64,000 nt of DNA, from assembly GCF_030549525.1 (NCBI RefSeq), contig NZ_CP130831.1, forward strand, positions 2,753,501-2,817,500, in the 5' to 3' direction. Both the position numbers and the translations under genes were made by a program. Positions 43,029-51,531 of the stretch are shown here, one piece after another. The DNA is from Stenotrophomonas sp. 704A1 (GTDB taxonomy: Bacteria; Pseudomonadota; Gammaproteobacteria; Xanthomonadales; Xanthomonadaceae). The notes under the pieces are model-generated. The model had not been told where the DNA came from, made no database searches, and worked only from the letters and a program-made list of their open reading frames with translations. Position 1 is the stretch's first letter. Every line of letters starts with the position of its first letter.

Positions 43029-43173
43029 GCCGCAACTCTCTGGGGAACAGCGCGCAGTCTGCAACCTCAACCCGCGTTGAGGTCAAATCCACCGGATGCA
43101 ACAGACTGGCCCGCGACGCGCAACGATGCCGCGGGCCCCGCTGCCAGCGCCGGCAGGGCGTGACACTCCTGCC

Positions 43174-44076
43174 TCAGGTCCAGGCCGGATCGGCGGTGAA
43201 ATCGATGGTCAGCCAGAACGTGCTGGCACGGGCATCCAGCCGCATCGCGATGTCGTCCCGCATCGCATCCACCTCGCCCACCGTCCCCAGCGGCGTCGAG
43301 GGCGTGGTCAGGACATGGATCTCGATGAAGCGCATCCGTCCCATCTTCGCCACATGGCTGGTGAAACCGGCATAGCCGCGCTCGGCCACGAACGCCTGCA
43401 TCACCTGCTGCACGCGCCCGTCCAGGTCATCGGGTGCCACCTGCAGCACTTCACGCATGGCCTTCCATGCACTGCGTGCCGGCACCGGCAGCACGGCCAG
43501 GCTGATCAACGCCAGTACGATCGAATCCAGATAGGGCACCCAGTGATGCCAGCGCCCCCCATGCAGGGCCAGCGCGAGCACGAAGGCCAGCACCACCGCC
43601 AGGCTCATCAGGCCGCCCAGCAGCCACCCACGCACATCCAGCCACAACAGCGCCGACCGCAGCCGGCGCGCGCGCCGGGCCACGAACGCGGCCATGCCCA
43701 GGTTGCTGGCACTGAGCACCCCGGCCCACCACAGCGCCGGGCCGAACTTCACTTCATGCCCGCCCGTGGTCAGCCCGATCACCGCATTGGCCAACGCGTA
43801 CACGCAGGCCAGCGACAGGATCACCCCGCCGAGTGCCTCGACCATCGGTTCCAGATGCCAGTAGCCATACTGGAAGCGCGGGCTGTACTCCCGCGCCACC
43901 AGCCGCAGCACCGACAGCGACACCAGGGTCAGTGCAACGTCGACCAGGCTGTACACGCCATCGAACAGGATCGCCTGCGATCCCACCAGCAGGCCACCGA
44001 TGAAGCCGACCGCGCTCACCGCGACGGTGACCCCGATCGAGAACCTCAGCAGGCGTTGTTCGCGCGTGGTATCCAT
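43174..44076 (-). CDS. Cation diffusion facilitator transporter
   Basis: The 300-residue protein is a CDF-type metal or cation exporter with about five or six membrane helices. The second helix carries D-G-V-Y-S-L-V-D, which supplies the paired Asp of the CDF metal site. The fifth-helix counterpart is D-V-R-G-W rather than the usual H-x-x-x-D, so the metal preference is uncertain. A C-terminal soluble domain follows (MRFIEIHVLTTPSTPLG). It begins 28 bp after the decarboxylase stop and is probably the last gene of that operon. Confidence 0.85.
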   Translation of the reverse strand: MDTTREQRLLRFSIGVTVAVSAVGFIGGLLVGSQAILFDGVYSLVDVALTLVSLSVLRLVAREYSPRFQYGYWHLEPMVEALGGVILSLACVYALANAVIGLTTGGHEVKFGPALWWAGVLSASNLGMAAFVARRARRLRSALLWLDVRGWLLGGLMSLAVVLAFVLALALHGGRWHHWVPYLDSIVLALISLAVLPVPARSAWKAMREVLQVAPDDLDGRVQQVMQAFVAERGYAGFTSHVAKMGRMRFIEIHVLTTPSTPLGTVGEVDAMRDDIAMRLDARASTFWLTIDFTADPAWT

Positions 44077-44104
44077 CGACCGCCGAGCAGCCGACCGTTG
44101 CCGG

Positions 44105-46393
44105 TCAGGCCTTCAGCACCTCCACCTTGTACGAGGTCACGTCACCTTCGTGCTCGATGATCAGGCCATGCACGTCCGACTCGAAGCCCGGGAAGCGAGC
44201 GTTCTGCTCACGGGCGATGCGCAGCGACTGGATGATCGGCTCGTCACTGGCACCGAAGCGCTCGCCGGGCATGATGGTCGGAATGCCCGGTGGGTATGGC
44301 ACCAGCATCGTCGCCGCCACACGGCCACTGAGCTGTTCGATGTCGACCCGTTCGATCTCGCCTTTCACCAGATGGTTGTAGGCATCGGCCGGCGTCATCA
44401 CCGGTGTCGGCAGGTCCACGTACATCTCGCGCATCACCTTGGCCACCGCGAAGTCCTGGTTGAACGCATGCAATGCGTCGCACAGGTCACGCAGGCCCCA
44501 GCCCGCGTAGGCGATCGGGTAATCGGCGGCCAACGTCGGCAGCGCCTGGCTCAGCGGCGCATTGCGGTCATACAGGTCCTTGAACGCCATCAGCTCGGTC
44601 ACCAGGGTGCTCCACTTGCCCTTGGTGATGCCCATCGAGAACAGGAACAGCACCGAGTACAGGTTGGTCTTCTCCACGGTGATGCCGCGGCCCCACAGGA
44701 ACTTGCTCAGCACCGCCGCCGGGATGCCCAGCCTGCCCATGCTGCCGTCCATCGACAGGCCCGGGGTCAGCAGGGTCACCTTGATCGGATCGATCAGCAC
44801 GTAGTCGTCGACCAGGTTCTCGAAGCCGTGCCAATGCGCATCCGGCTGCAGGTACCACTCCTCGCGCTTGGCCACCAGCGGCGCCGGCGTATCGCCCTTG
44901 TCCAGGCTGCGCTCGAGCTTGGTCGGCTGCCACACACTGAACCACCAGTCGTCGCGGCCCAGGTCGTCGCGCACATGCAGCATCGCGCGGCGGAAGGCGA
45001 TCGCCTCGTCGTGCATTTCCTGTACCAGCGAGCGCCCCGCCTCGCCTTCCATCATCTTCGAGGCCACATCGCAGGCCGCGATCACCCCGTAATGCGGACT
45101 GGTCGAGGTATGCATCATGAACGACTCGTTGAAGCGCTCGGCATCCAGGTTGCGCTGTGCCGAATTGCGCACATGGATCATCGATGCCTGCGAGAACGCG
45201 GCCAGCAGCTTGTGGGTGGAATGGGTGGTGAAGATGATCGCGTCCTGCTCGCGCGGCTTGCCCTTGGCCATGCCGTAGTGGTTCTCGTAGAACGGATGGA
45301 ACGCAGCGTAGGCGTACCAGGCTTCGTCGAAGTGCAGGAAGTCAACCGCGCTGCCGATCTCGTCGGCGATCTTCTCGGCGTTGTAGCACAGCCCGTCATA
45401 CGTCGAGTTGGTGACCACCGCGATGCGCGGCTTGGAACCGGCCTGGTAGGCCTGGCTGGCCAGCGGATTGGCGGCGATGCGCTGCTGCAGCGACTCCGGC
45501 GTGAACTGGTCCAGGCTGATCGGGCCGATGATGCCGTGCGCGTTGCGGCTGGGGGTGAAATACACCGGCACCGCGCCGGTCATGATCAGCGCGTGCAGCA
45601 GCGACTTGTGGCAGTTGCGGTCGACGAACACCACATCGCCGCGTGCCACGGTGCCATGCCAGACGATCTTGTTGGCAGTGGAGGTACCGTTGGTGACGAA
45701 GAAGGTGTGGTCGGCGCCGAAATTGCGCGCGGCCTCGTTCTCGGCCTCCTTGATCGGCCCGGTGTGGTCCAGCAACGAACCCAGCTCCGGCACCGAGATC
45801 GACAGATCGCTGCGCAGGGTGTTCTCGCCGTAGAACTGGTGGAATGCCCGCCCCACCGGCGACTTGGTGAAGGCCACGCCACCGGCATGGCCCGGTGTAT
45901 GCCAGGAGTAGTTCGACTCGGCCGCATGATGGATCAGCGCCTTGAAGAACGGCGGCAGCAGGTTCTGCATGTAGTCTTCGGCCGCGCGCATCACCTGCCG
46001 TGCGATGAAGTTCTTGGTGTCCTCGAACAGGAAGATGAAGCCGTGGATGTACTTGAGCAGCTTGCTCGGCACCTTCTCGATGGTGCGGCGCTCGCCGTAC
46101 AGGAACACCGGCAGGTTGGCGCGGCGCGCGCTCTGCTCGCGCAGGAAGGCGGTCAGGCGCTGGAACTCGCCATCCACTTCCTCGCTGCCGTCGATGGAGA
46201 TCAGCACGGCCGACGCCGCCACATAGGTCCGCGCGCCGGCGCGGGCGTCATCCAGGTTCAGGCCGCACAGCACTCGCTGGTTGCTGCCGCGCAGCTCCTC
46301 CACCAGGGCACGGATCAGGATGCCGCCGATGCGCGGCGAATCGTAGTCGCCATCGATGACGATGACCGGGTAATCCAGTGACTTGAAATACAC
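44105..46393 (-). CDS. ldcA: LdcA-type lysine (possibly arginine) decarboxylase
   Basis: This PLP enzyme turns a basic amino acid into its diamine and consumes a proton, which protects the cytoplasm from acid. The 762-residue protein has the response-regulator-like wing domain, the aminotransferase core with HTPGH, Asp356 in FDEAW and Schiff-base Lys395 in HSTHK, and the C-terminal domain with YPPGIPTIMPGE. Sequence blocks such as NTLRSDLSISVPELGSLLDH and TNGTSTANKIVWH follow my recollection of the P. aeruginosa lysine enzyme LdcA more than AdiA. S. maltophilia is lysine-decarboxylase positive. The partner upstream is AdiC-like, so arginine stays possible. Confidence 0.9.
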   Translation of the reverse strand: MYFKSLDYPVIVIDGDYDSPRIGGILIRALVEELRGSNQRVLCGLNLDDARAGARTYVAASAVLISIDGSEEVDGEFQRLTAFLREQSARRANLPVFLYGERRTIEKVPSKLLKYIHGFIFLFEDTKNFIARQVMRAAEDYMQNLLPPFFKALIHHAAESNYSWHTPGHAGGVAFTKSPVGRAFHQFYGENTLRSDLSISVPELGSLLDHTGPIKEAENEAARNFGADHTFFVTNGTSTANKIVWHGTVARGDVVFVDRNCHKSLLHALIMTGAVPVYFTPSRNAHGIIGPISLDQFTPESLQQRIAANPLASQAYQAGSKPRIAVVTNSTYDGLCYNAEKIADEIGSAVDFLHFDEAWYAYAAFHPFYENHYGMAKGKPREQDAIIFTTHSTHKLLAAFSQASMIHVRNSAQRNLDAERFNESFMMHTSTSPHYGVIAACDVASKMMEGEAGRSLVQEMHDEAIAFRRAMLHVRDDLGRDDWWFSVWQPTKLERSLDKGDTPAPLVAKREEWYLQPDAHWHGFENLVDDYVLIDPIKVTLLTPGLSMDGSMGRLGIPAAVLSKFLWGRGITVEKTNLYSVLFLFSMGITKGKWSTLVTELMAFKDLYDRNAPLSQALPTLAADYPIAYAGWGLRDLCDALHAFNQDFAVAKVMREMYVDLPTPVMTPADAYNHLVKGEIERVDIEQLSGRVAATMLVPYPPGIPTIMPGERFGASDEPIIQSLRIAREQNARFPGFESDVHGLIIEHEGDVTSYKVEVLKA

Positions 46394-46414
46394 GTTGATT
46401 CTCCTTTTCGAAAC

Positions 46415-47767
46415 TCAGGAACGCCGGGCGCCGGACGAGATCGCCGCCGCCTCGCGGGAACGCTGGCGCTGCTGGCGCCGTTCCTCGCTGAAGAAGGGAT
46501 AGAACACGGTGATGAACAGCACGAACAGGAACGCGTACTGCACGATCGATCCGGACGACCCGTAGATCGCCCACAGGCAGTACACGACCGTCAGGCTGGT
46601 CAGGGTCCAGAACGCCCCGGTATGCACCAGCGTGTGCGAGCGCTCCACCACGAAGTAGCAGGCCACGCAGGAATAGATGTAGGGCAGCAGGGTCAGCACC
46701 ACCGCCGCCGAAGTGATCACGTCGAACTGTGCCGACGCGGTCTCCGAGGTGGAGGTGACCAGCACCGCCAGCGTCATCAGCACCGCGACGATCAGCACGC
46801 CCTTCACCGGCACGTCGTCCTTGTTGGTCTTGCTGAAGATGCTCGGGAACAGGCCGTCATCGGACGCTGCCTTGGCACTCTGCGCGGTCAGCAGGATCCA
46901 GCCGCCCAGCGAACCGGCGGCACCGATGAAGGCACACAGGCTGACCAGCGCCCCGCCCCAGCCGCCGACGGCCTTGGCCGCAGCCAGCGCGAACGGCGCA
47001 TCGGACACCTGCAGCTCGCCATTGGGCACCATGCCCATGATCACCGACGAACTGGCGATGTAGGCGATGGCCGCCAGGAATACGCCAGCCAGGGTGGCAC
47101 GGGCCACGTTCTTTTCCGGGTTCTCGACGACGCCGGCCGTCACCGAGGCCGACTCGACGCCGATGAAGGCCCACAGGGTCAGTGCCGCAGCACTGGAGAT
47201 CGCACCGAAGTTCGACTCGCCGGACACGTTGTAGGCGCCCTTGAAGATGTCGGCATCGAAGAAGAACCAGCCGAAGATGGCGATCCCCAGGATCGGCACC
47301 AGTGCGAAACTGGTGGTGACCGTCTGCACCCGGCTGACGAAGGCCGGGCCGATCATGTTGGCAAAACTCAGTGCCCACACCAGGACCAGCACCGCGATGC
47401 AGCGCACCAGCGGCTCGGACAGGATCGGGAAGAAGTAGCTGAAATAGCCGACTGCGGCAATCGGGATGGCGACATTGCCGATCCAGTTGGCGAACCAGTA
47501 GATGGTGTTGGTCTGAAAGCCCATGTACGGGCCGAACCAGTCGCGGGCATAGGCATAGGGGCCGCCAGCCTTGGGCGCCAGCTTGCCGAGCTTGGCGAAC
47601 ACGAAGGCCAGCAGCAGCGCGCCGGCGGTGGTGATCAGCCAGCCCCAGATCGAGGCGGTGCCGATCTTGGCCAGGCTGGACGGCAACAGGAACACCCCCG
47701 AGCCCATCATGTTGCCCGCGACAAGGAAGGTGGCTCCGACCACCCCGATTTTCTTTGCTTCTGCCAT
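46415..47767 (-). CDS. AdiC-like basic amino acid/diamine antiporter
   Basis: The 450-residue APC transporter exchanges an external basic amino acid for the internal decarboxylation product. All key AdiC positions are kept with a -3 offset: Asn19, Ser23 (GNMMGSG), Tyr90, Trp199 (LW), Glu205 (FIGVES) and Trp290 (GGW), the counterparts of E. coli N22, S26, Y93, W202, E208 and W293. AGGAGAG precedes the ATG at 47767. It lies 21 bp before the decarboxylase and 76 bp after the porin, so it forms an acid-resistance unit with them. Confidence 0.93.
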   Translation of the reverse strand: MAEAKKIGVVGATFLVAGNMMGSGVFLLPSSLAKIGTASIWGWLITTAGALLLAFVFAKLGKLAPKAGGPYAYARDWFGPYMGFQTNTIYWFANWIGNVAIPIAAVGYFSYFFPILSEPLVRCIAVLVLVWALSFANMIGPAFVSRVQTVTTSFALVPILGIAIFGWFFFDADIFKGAYNVSGESNFGAISSAAALTLWAFIGVESASVTAGVVENPEKNVARATLAGVFLAAIAYIASSSVIMGMVPNGELQVSDAPFALAAAKAVGGWGGALVSLCAFIGAAGSLGGWILLTAQSAKAASDDGLFPSIFSKTNKDDVPVKGVLIVAVLMTLAVLVTSTSETASAQFDVITSAAVVLTLLPYIYSCVACYFVVERSHTLVHTGAFWTLTSLTVVYCLWAIYGSSGSIVQYAFLFVLFITVFYPFFSEERRQQRQRSREAAAISSGARRS

Positions 47768-47843
47768 GACACTCTCCTGGACTGGCATGAGCCCGGCAGG
47801 CCGGGCGTGGGGACGGGTTGCGCTGGCGTGCAGCCGCTGGCGC

Positions 47844-49259
47844 CTATTTGATGAAGTTGTATTGCAGGCTGCCCTGCACCCGGACCGTGTCGCCGCGCGC
47901 ACCGCCCTGTTGCTGCAGGCGGCCGTACAGCAGCTCCATGCCCATCGTCCACGAGGGCGCCGGGCTCCAGATCAGGTTGAACACGCCGTAGCGGCTGTTG
48001 CGGAAGGCATCGGCGGGAAGCGCCGCATTGCGCTCCAGGGTCAGCTGGCCGTAGATCAGGTTCGAACGCCACAGATCGGACCAGTAGTGGGTGTAGCCAA
48101 CAAAGCCACCCTGCAGATCGAGGGCATCCAGGCGGCCATCGGCCGCCACCACGGCGTCCAGGCCTGAACCGGTCAGGTCGGCGGTGTAGCGGCTCAGGCC
48201 ACGGCCACCGAGCACGCCGAACAGCAGCAGGTCACGCTCGCCGATCGAGGCCGAGCCACTGAGCTGCGCGCCGCCGGCGAAAACGCGGTCGCGCTGGGCA
48301 TCACCGTCGTAGGCCAGATTGCGCGCCACCAGGCCCAGCTGCAGGTGCCCCCAATCGCGTTCCATGCGTGCGGTCACGCTCACGTCCGGCACCCGGTTGA
48401 CCGCCGCCAGGGCGTCGCTGGCACCGGCCAGTTCGGTATCGGGGTCTTCGGCCGCCAGGGTCAGCGTGTTGCCCTTGCCCAGCGCGAAGCTGTGGTGGAT
48501 GCCGGCCACCAGCAGATAGCCGGCACCGCCGGGGCCGGCGAAGTCCAGCGTGTCCGGCAGGCTGTCCGCGTCCATGAAGCTGGAATACCCATAGCCGGCG
48601 TAGGTGTTGCCGAGCTGGCCATACGCGTGGCGCAGGCGGAACTGATAGCCGTCGCTGCTGCCGAAGAAGTCATTCTCCAGATAGAAGCGCAGGTTGCCAT
48701 GCGTGGTCGGGCGCCGCGCCTCGAAACTGAAACGGGTCTGTTTGGCGTGCAGATTGAAATTGGAGACATCCCGGTGCTCGCCGCCCACCGGGATGGATGA
48801 GGGAATGAACTGGTCCTCGTCGCCGGCGCCGCGCGAATCGGCGATGGCATCCAGCTTGGCGTAGCCGCCGATGCGGATGACGGTATCGGTGCCGGGAATG
48901 GCGAAGAATCCCTTCAGGTCGGGATCGGTCGGCCCGGCGGCGCTGTCCGGTCGCGAGGCCGCCGTCGACGGATCGGCCACCGAGTCACGCTGCGGCAGCA
49001 CCGGCGGCGCCACGCCCGGCACCTGGGTGGGGTGCAGACTGCTGGACGACCCCATCGCGGTCGTCGACGCGGCGGCGGCGGCCGGTGCGGCGGCACGTTC
49101 CCCGCGCGCCTCCAGCTGGTCAAGACGCTGCTGAAGGTGCTGCAGCGTCTGCCGCATCGCGTCGATCTCGCGGCGCAAGGCCTGCGCATCGTCCTGCGCA
49201 TGTGCCGGCGCCGCGGCCATCGCGGTCACACAGGCCAGACTCAGTACCGCCAAGCGCAT
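47844..49259 (-). CDS. DcaP-type outer-membrane porin
   Basis: The 471-residue protein has a Sec signal (RLAVLSLACVTAMAAAPAHA), an N-terminal coiled coil (residues about 25-60), an Ala/Ser linker, then a beta-barrel from about residue 115 onwards with GFFAIPGTDTVIRIGGYAKLDA, the typical DcaP barrel start. DcaP proteins are trimeric channels for dicarboxylates and other anions. GGGAGGA precedes the ATG at 49259. As first gene of the antiporter-decarboxylase operon it likely provides outer-membrane passage for that system; its solute is not known. Confidence 0.88.
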   Translation of the reverse strand: MRLAVLSLACVTAMAAAPAHAQDDAQALRREIDAMRQTLQHLQQRLDQLEARGERAAAPAAAAASTTAMGSSSSLHPTQVPGVAPPVLPQRDSVADPSTAASRPDSAAGPTDPDLKGFFAIPGTDTVIRIGGYAKLDAIADSRGAGDEDQFIPSSIPVGGEHRDVSNFNLHAKQTRFSFEARRPTTHGNLRFYLENDFFGSSDGYQFRLRHAYGQLGNTYAGYGYSSFMDADSLPDTLDFAGPGGAGYLLVAGIHHSFALGKGNTLTLAAEDPDTELAGASDALAAVNRVPDVSVTARMERDWGHLQLGLVARNLAYDGDAQRDRVFAGGAQLSGSASIGERDLLLFGVLGGRGLSRYTADLTGSGLDAVVAADGRLDALDLQGGFVGYTHYWSDLWRSNLIYGQLTLERNAALPADAFRNSRYGVFNLIWSPAPSWTMGMELLYGRLQQQGGARGDTVRVQGSLQYNFIK

Positions 49260-49612
49260 TGCATCCTCCCTGGACTGACATGGGCACCACACGGCCTGGC
49301 CGCGCGCGTGCGCCGTCCCAGCCTCATGGTGCCGTTGCTGGACATGCGGGTACTGCAGTGATGGCGATCACCCACCTGCACATGGCAGGCAACCGGACCA
49401 CGGCGCCATTCCCTACGACTCAGGGTCATACCCACCGAAGCAGCGCTGCCGAAGGGGTGGCGACCGCAGCGCTCTGGGTAACAATCGCGGGGTGAGAGTG
49501 TCGTGAATGGCATTGCATCCCTGCCCGGTTGCGGGCGTGGCCGATGCGATGTCCTTGGCGCAGTGACGCTGTATTCCATGCGTCAAGGCTAGTTCGACTG
49601 TCGTTTTTGACC

Positions 49613-49626
49613 TTGATTGGGATCAA
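49613..49626. promoter_or_regulatory. Perfect FNR/Anr box
   Basis: TTGAT-TGGG-ATCAA equals the FNR/Anr consensus, and its dyad extends to CCTTGAT-TGGG-ATCAAGG (49611-49628). The only gene downstream of it on either strand is the porin-antiporter-decarboxylase group on the minus strand. This implies induction when oxygen is low. Confidence 0.8.
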
Positions 49627-49712
49627 GGCGCATTGCTTGATGTCAGTCACGATTCAGACGTGACAGCGACCCAGAGGTGCGCAGCACAGCGAGGCCTCTG
49701 CGGGGCAGAACG

Positions 49713-49746
49713 CAGCGGGCCCGCATGTCGCCATGCGGGCCCGCTG
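49713..49746 (-). terminator. Strong 15-bp hairpin downstream of dsbG
   Basis: Arms CAGCGGGCCCGCATG and CATGCGGGCCCGCTG surround TCGC with perfect pairing. It lies 32 bp beyond the dsbG stop codon. No T-run follows on the minus strand, so it may protect the 3' end or work with Rho rather than act alone. Confidence 0.65.
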
Positions 49747-49777
49747 GAATCTGAAGTCACCGCCAGGGCGGAGCGGC

Positions 49778-50614
49778 TCAGCGCGGTCCGAGCACCGTCT
49801 GCAGGTCATTGCCCTGCGGCATCCCGGCGCGGCGCTGCACCTTGCCCTGCGCATCCTGGAACAGGATGCCCGGCGTTCCCTGGAAGCCCATTTCGACCAT
49901 CAGCACCTGGTTGGCATCCAGCTTCGCCGCCAGCTCGCGGCTGATGTTCGGCAACGGCTTGATGCCGCCGCGCTCGAACTGGTGTTCGTTCTCCAGCAGC
50001 GCCGCGCTCGGATCGCGTGCAGCCAGGATCGCGGCCGCCTTGGCCGGGCTGTCTTCACGGATGACACCGACCACCACATGGCGCAGCTGCACCTTCCCGG
50101 CATCGACCCAGGGCCGTGCCGCTTCCCAGAACTTGTGGCAGTAAGGGCAGTTGGCATCACTGAAGGTGTAAACCACGCGCGGTGCGTCGGCCTTGCCGTC
50201 ACGGACCCATGCACTGGCCTCCAGCTTGCTCCACATCCTGGCCGACATCGGTGCGGCCACCAGCTTCTCCAGCGTTTCCGCCGCCACCTCGTTGCCCTCG
50301 GCATCGAACAGGCTGCCCACCAGCACGTGCTTGCCATCCGCGGTGACGTAGGCTGCCGCCGGTTGCTGGCCGCCGACCATGCCGGCAAAGCCACGCAGGC
50401 CGCCCGGTGCGTCGAACTCGGCAACGGCCTCGAAGCCATGCTTCTCGATGCCCTTCAGGACGGCCGGCTGATCGCCCTTGTTGGCTGCCGCGGGGGTTGC
50501 GGCGGCTGCAGGCGCAGCCTTGCCCGGCGGGGTCTGTGCCTGGCTGCAGGCGGCCAGGGCCATCAGCGCCGGCAGCAGCAGCATGTGCGCGGTGCGCGGG
50601 GAAATCGACAACAT
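49778..50614 (-). CDS. dsbG: DsbG-type thiol:disulfide interchange protein
   Basis: DsbG repairs or protects cysteines in the periplasm. The 278-residue protein has a lipoprotein-like signal ending LAAC-S, an Ala/Pro linker, an N-terminal dimerisation part (GIEKHGFEAVAEFDAPGGLRGF), and a thioredoxin-like domain with CPYC in DANCPYCHKFW, plus F-Q-G-T-P-G near the end as the cis-Pro loop. The DsbG reading rests on the APGGLRGF linker and size. The membrane-bound TlpA-like gene lies 30 bp upstream on the same strand, so the two probably form a redox pair. Confidence 0.88.
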   Translation of the reverse strand: MLSISPRTAHMLLLPALMALAACSQAQTPPGKAAPAAAATPAAANKGDQPAVLKGIEKHGFEAVAEFDAPGGLRGFAGMVGGQQPAAAYVTADGKHVLVGSLFDAEGNEVAAETLEKLVAAPMSARMWSKLEASAWVRDGKADAPRVVYTFSDANCPYCHKFWEAARPWVDAGKVQLRHVVVGVIREDSPAKAAAILAARDPSAALLENEHQFERGGIKPLPNISRELAAKLDANQVLMVEMGFQGTPGILFQDAQGKVQRRAGMPQGNDLQTVLGPR

Positions 50615-50644
50615 GGAAACTCCGTAGTGAGATGCCAGCGCAGG

Positions 50645-51460
50645 CTACCGCAGCCGGCGCAGTTTGTGTTCAAGGCCAGCCTGGGTCAGCTCGCCCAGGT
50701 GCAGTTCCTGCAGCCGCCCCTGTGGATCGAAGAACAGCGTGGACGGGAAGGCCTGGACACCCAGTGTGGTCGACGCGCTTGCCGGTTCATCCAGCAGCAC
50801 GTTGCCCAGCACCAGGCGTTCATTTGCAAGAAAGGTCTGGACCTCTTCCAGGGTCTCGCCCTGGTTGAGGAAAACGAACTGGACGTCCGCATGCGCCTGC
50901 TGTGCGGTTGCCAGCACCGGCATTTCCCTCCGGCACGGTCCGCACCAGCTGGCCCACAGATTCAACACCAGCGGTTTGCCACGGAAACGCTGGAGATCGA
51001 CCGCCTGGCCCTGCAGGTCGGCCACCTGCAGCGTCGGCAACGGCATCTGCCGGGCCTGCCAGCTGGCCAGGCCGTAGCTGCCCAGTCCCCACAGCAGCAC
51101 CCCGGCCAACGCGCTGCCCAGTACCGGCAACCGCAGCGGGCGGTGGCCGCGCAGCCGCCACAGACCCCACGCGAGTGCAGCAATCACCACGACCACAACG
51201 TGATAGCCGCCATCGGCAATCTGCAGCACACCCCACGGCGCATCGCGGTAAAGCGCGAAATGGGTCGCAATGAAAGACAGCCGGCCACACAGCAGGCCGA
51301 TCAGCAGCATGTCCAGCACCAGGGAAGACGCGGACGGACGGCCCGGCTCCGCTTTCCCACGTCCCCCGATACGCGCCGCAGCCATCGCCAGCAACAGGCA
51401 GATCAGGATCAACACAACCGGCATCGGTACCGGACCCACACTCGACATCCACTCACCCAC
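50645..51460 (-). CDS. Membrane TlpA-like thioredoxin-domain protein
   Basis: The 271-residue protein starts with about four membrane helices (LILICLLLAMAAA, LVLDMLLIGLLCGRLSF, VVVVVIAALAWGLW, LGSALAGVLLWGLGSY), which resembles a truncated prolipoprotein-transferase-like membrane region. A periplasmic thioredoxin domain follows with WASWCGPCRREMP and the cis-Pro motif FPSTLFFD. It probably passes electrons to or from DsbG downstream. The GTG at 51460 and the ATG at 51448 are both possible starts; the longer is given because GGGAAGAA precedes it. Confidence 0.85.
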   Translation of the reverse strand: MGEWMSSVGPVPMPVVLILICLLLAMAAARIGGRGKAEPGRPSASSLVLDMLLIGLLCGRLSFIATHFALYRDAPWGVLQIADGGYHVVVVVIAALAWGLWRLRGHRPLRLPVLGSALAGVLLWGLGSYGLASWQARQMPLPTLQVADLQGQAVDLQRFRGKPLVLNLWASWCGPCRREMPVLATAQQAHADVQFVFLNQGETLEEVQTFLANERLVLGNVLLDEPASASTTLGVQAFPSTLFFDPQGRLQELHLGELTQAGLEHKLRRLR

Positions 51461-51531
51461 TTCTTCCCGTCAGGGTTGCATCGTCGAAGCGCCGTGCCCG
51501 CAATGCAAGCACGGCGTCCCGGCCGCGTTCA

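Larger units (their letters stand above)
49260..49777. promoter_or_regulatory. Long leader region of the porin-antiporter-decarboxylase operon
   Basis: No gene is visible in these 518 bases. They contain an FNR/Anr box and the hairpin after dsbG (both listed separately). The large distance between the box and the porin ATG (354 bp) suggests a long 5' leader, or a second promoter nearer the gene. Confidence 0.5.

Noticed and set aside
44000..46381. A 793-codon open frame on the plus strand opposite the decarboxylase
   Set aside because: It is antisense to a complete and conserved PLP enzyme and has no recognisable domain.
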